This document shows, piece by piece, positions 30,137 to 31,524 of a stretch of 31,524 nucleotides of DNA. The DNA is from Ruminococcus sp. UBA7014 (GTDB taxonomy: Bacteria > Bacillota > Clostridia > Oscillospirales > Ruminococcaceae). Position 1 is the first letter of the stretch, and each line of letters starts with the position of its first letter. A model generated the notes under the pieces. That model was not told the DNA's origin and did not search any database. It saw nothing but the letters and a program-made list of their open reading frames with translations. A program made the translations under genes and the position numbers. The stretch is from NCBI GenBank assembly GCA_002449575.1, contig DJXC01000112.1:1-31524 (forward strand), given 5' to 3'.

Positions 30137-31207
30137 TTAATTTGTACCGTTCAGGAATCTGTAGAATTCTGCTTTACTCTGACACTTTTCAAGTGCAGCA
30201 CTTTCAGCAACAATTCCTCTCTTGACAAAACGTGCAAGCTCCTGGTCAAGGCACATCATACCGTGCTGTTTACCAGACTGGATAGCTGACAGCAGCAAAT
30301 GCACTTTATCATCACGAATCATAGCAGCACAGGCATCTGTTACATTCAGGATTTCCATGCAGGCAACACGTCCCTTACCGTCAAGTGTCGGCAGAAGGGT
30401 CTGTGAGATAATACCGACGGTATTTCCGGCAAGCTGTGTACGAATCTGATTCTGCTGATGTGCCGGATACGTATCAATAATACGGTTAATCGTATCTGCG
30501 GCAGAGGTCGTATGCAGGGTAGAAAGCACAAGATGTCCGGTTTCAGCGGCGGTAATAGCGGCACTGATAGTTTCAAAGTCACGCATCTCACCTACGAGGA
30601 TAACGTCAGGGTCTTCACGGAGTGCAGCACGGAGAGCCATTGCAAAGTCCGGAACATCGTCGCCGACTTCTCTCTGGTTAATCATGCAGAGTTTATTCGA
30701 GTGAACATATTCGATAGGGTCTTCGACTGTAATAACATGTGCGCTTCTGTGTACATTGATATAGTCAATAATACCGGCAAGTGTGGTAGATTTACCAGAA
30801 CCGGTAGGACCTGTTACCAGTATCAGACCACGGGGGCGCATTGCAAAGTCGGCAAGAACCGGCGGCAAATCCAAATCATCCAGTGTCGGAATATCATTTC
30901 TCAGCAGACGGATTGCAATTGCGGCATGACCTCTCTGAAAATACACATTGACACGGTGACGATAACCGGAAGTTGTCTGGAAAGAAAAGTCAGTATCTTC
31001 GTGTCTGCGGATTTTTGCCATCTGTGCATCATTGGTCATCTGGTTGACGATAGACATTGTTTCTTCGTCATCGAGTTCCGGATATTTGGAAATTCTTCTT
31101 AATGCGCCGTGCAGACGAACAACAGGCGGCATTCCGTAAGTAAAATGCAAGTCGGAACAGCCAATGGCACGGACTTCGTTCAGAATTCTGTTAATTTCAA
31201 TTGACAT
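30137..31207 (-). CDS. pilT: Type IV pilus retraction ATPase PilT
   Basis: A hexameric AAA-like secretion ATPase that depolymerises pili and drives twitching. The 356-residue protein has the N-terminal PAS-like domain (DLHFTYGMPPVVRLHG), Walker A GPTGSGKST (133-141), the Asp box (ITVEDPIEYVH), Walker B (DVILVGEMRDFET) and the His box (GHLVLSTLHTTSA). The start ATG follows GGAGGAATC. It lies 46 bases after the pilB stop. Confidence 0.93.
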   Translation of the reverse strand: MSIEINRILNEVRAIGCSDLHFTYGMPPVVRLHGALRRISKYPELDDEETMSIVNQMTNDAQMAKIRRHEDTDFSFQTTSGYRHRVNVYFQRGHAAIAIRLLRNDIPTLDDLDLPPVLADFAMRPRGLILVTGPTGSGKSTTLAGIIDYINVHRSAHVITVEDPIEYVHSNKLCMINQREVGDDVPDFAMALRAALREDPDVILVGEMRDFETISAAITAAETGHLVLSTLHTTSAADTINRIIDTYPAHQQNQIRTQLAGNTVGIISQTLLPTLDGKGRVACMEILNVTDACAAMIRDDKVHLLLSAIQSGKQHGMMCLDQELARFVKRGIVAESAALEKCQSKAEFYRFLNGTN

Positions 31208-31253
31208 GCTTCAGATTCCTCCAAACTAAATATATTTTATTATATTATAATAA

Positions 31254-31524
31254 TTATACAGCATAAGTAACACGAACCAGCTCGTCAATAGAAGTAACAC
31301 CCTTCTGTACGAGTTCGGAAACGTTGTCACGCAGCAGTTTTGTACCGTTTTCCTTTGCTTTTTCTTCGATTTCTTCCTTGCTGCCGTTTCTGGCAATAAT
31401 AGTAGAAATACCAGCTGTGCAGTGAATGATTTCATGAATCGCAGTACGACCTCTGTAGCCTGTATTATTGCATTCCGGACAGCCTTGTGCTTCAAATATC
31501 GGAATTGGTGTGTAAATATCATCC
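31254..31524 (-). CDS. pilB: Type IV pilus assembly ATPase PilB/GspE, C-terminal part
   Basis: Only the last 90 codons are in the window; the gene enters from the right edge. The stretch includes GCPECNNTGYRGRTAIHEI, with half of the tetracysteine zinc motif and the GYRGR block typical of the PilB/GspE C-terminus, and ends LVRVTYAV. The frame is read as +1 of the last base of the window. PilB polymerises pili and sits upstream of pilT, as is common. Confidence 0.9.
   Translation of the reverse strand, partial: DDIYTPIPIFEAQGCPECNNTGYRGRTAIHEIIHCTAGISTIIARNGSKEEIEEKAKENGTKLLRDNVSELVQKGVTSIDELVRVTYAV

Noticed and set aside
31226..31522. 98-codon ORF at the right edge (minus strand)
   Set aside because: A shadow of pilB; the other minus-strand frame encodes the clear PilB zinc-motif C-terminus.

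Overview
The window looks like chromosomal DNA from a low-GC Gram-positive anaerobe of the Ruminococcus/Oscillospiraceae type. This rests on the FabK-type enoyl reductase, the Thr-rich surface protein with an SPKTG sorting signal, type IV pilus genes in a clostridial-like genome, the YlxM-Ffh-RpsP-KhpA-RimM-TrmD order, and many exact TTGACA/TATAAT-like promoters. The genus is an inference. No rRNA, tRNA, CRISPR array or intact transposase was found.

Layout. 1-3950 (minus strand): a translation and secretion operon, ylxM-ffh-rpsP-khpA-rimM-trmD, followed by the start of an HPr-like gene that has Met where the phosphorylated His15 should be. An orphan IS200/IS605-type transposon end appears to sit between rpsP and khpA. 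3990-6340 (plus): a soluble LacI-type sensor fused to a GGDEF domain, then a small membrane protein with an HEYGH motif. 6398-11154: a surface-protein locus. A duplicated-domain SPKTG protein (minus) is divergent from a plus-strand set of a stand-alone acyl carrier protein, a secreted membrane-anchored protein, a sortase and a polytopic membrane protein. The last gene ends inside a second orphan IS605-like end. 11224-20197 (minus): an acyl-CoA synthetase and a type II fatty-acid synthesis cluster in the order fabH-acpP-fabK-fabD-fabG-fabF-fabZ-accD-accA. accB and accC are not in it. 20413-21830 (plus): an ECF sigma factor, its zinc-finger anti-sigma factor and a corrinoid adenosyltransferase. 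21877-23601 (minus): a GT-C type membrane glycosyltransferase. 23690-26001: three type IV pilin genes, each with its own exact TTGACA-17-TATAAT promoter. 26053-31524 (minus): pilB (partial)-pilT-polA-rimI-tsaD.

How the parts relate. The fab cluster makes acyl-ACP from acetyl/malonyl units. Its carboxyltransferase subunits need AccB and AccC from elsewhere in the genome. The sortase probably anchors the neighbouring SPKTG protein. PilB and PilT would power assembly and retraction of fibres made from the three pilins. The most distinctive items are the His-less HPr-like protein, the two transposase-less IS605-like ends (one supplying a C-terminus), the compact sortase locus with its own ACP, and the three pilins under consensus promoters.
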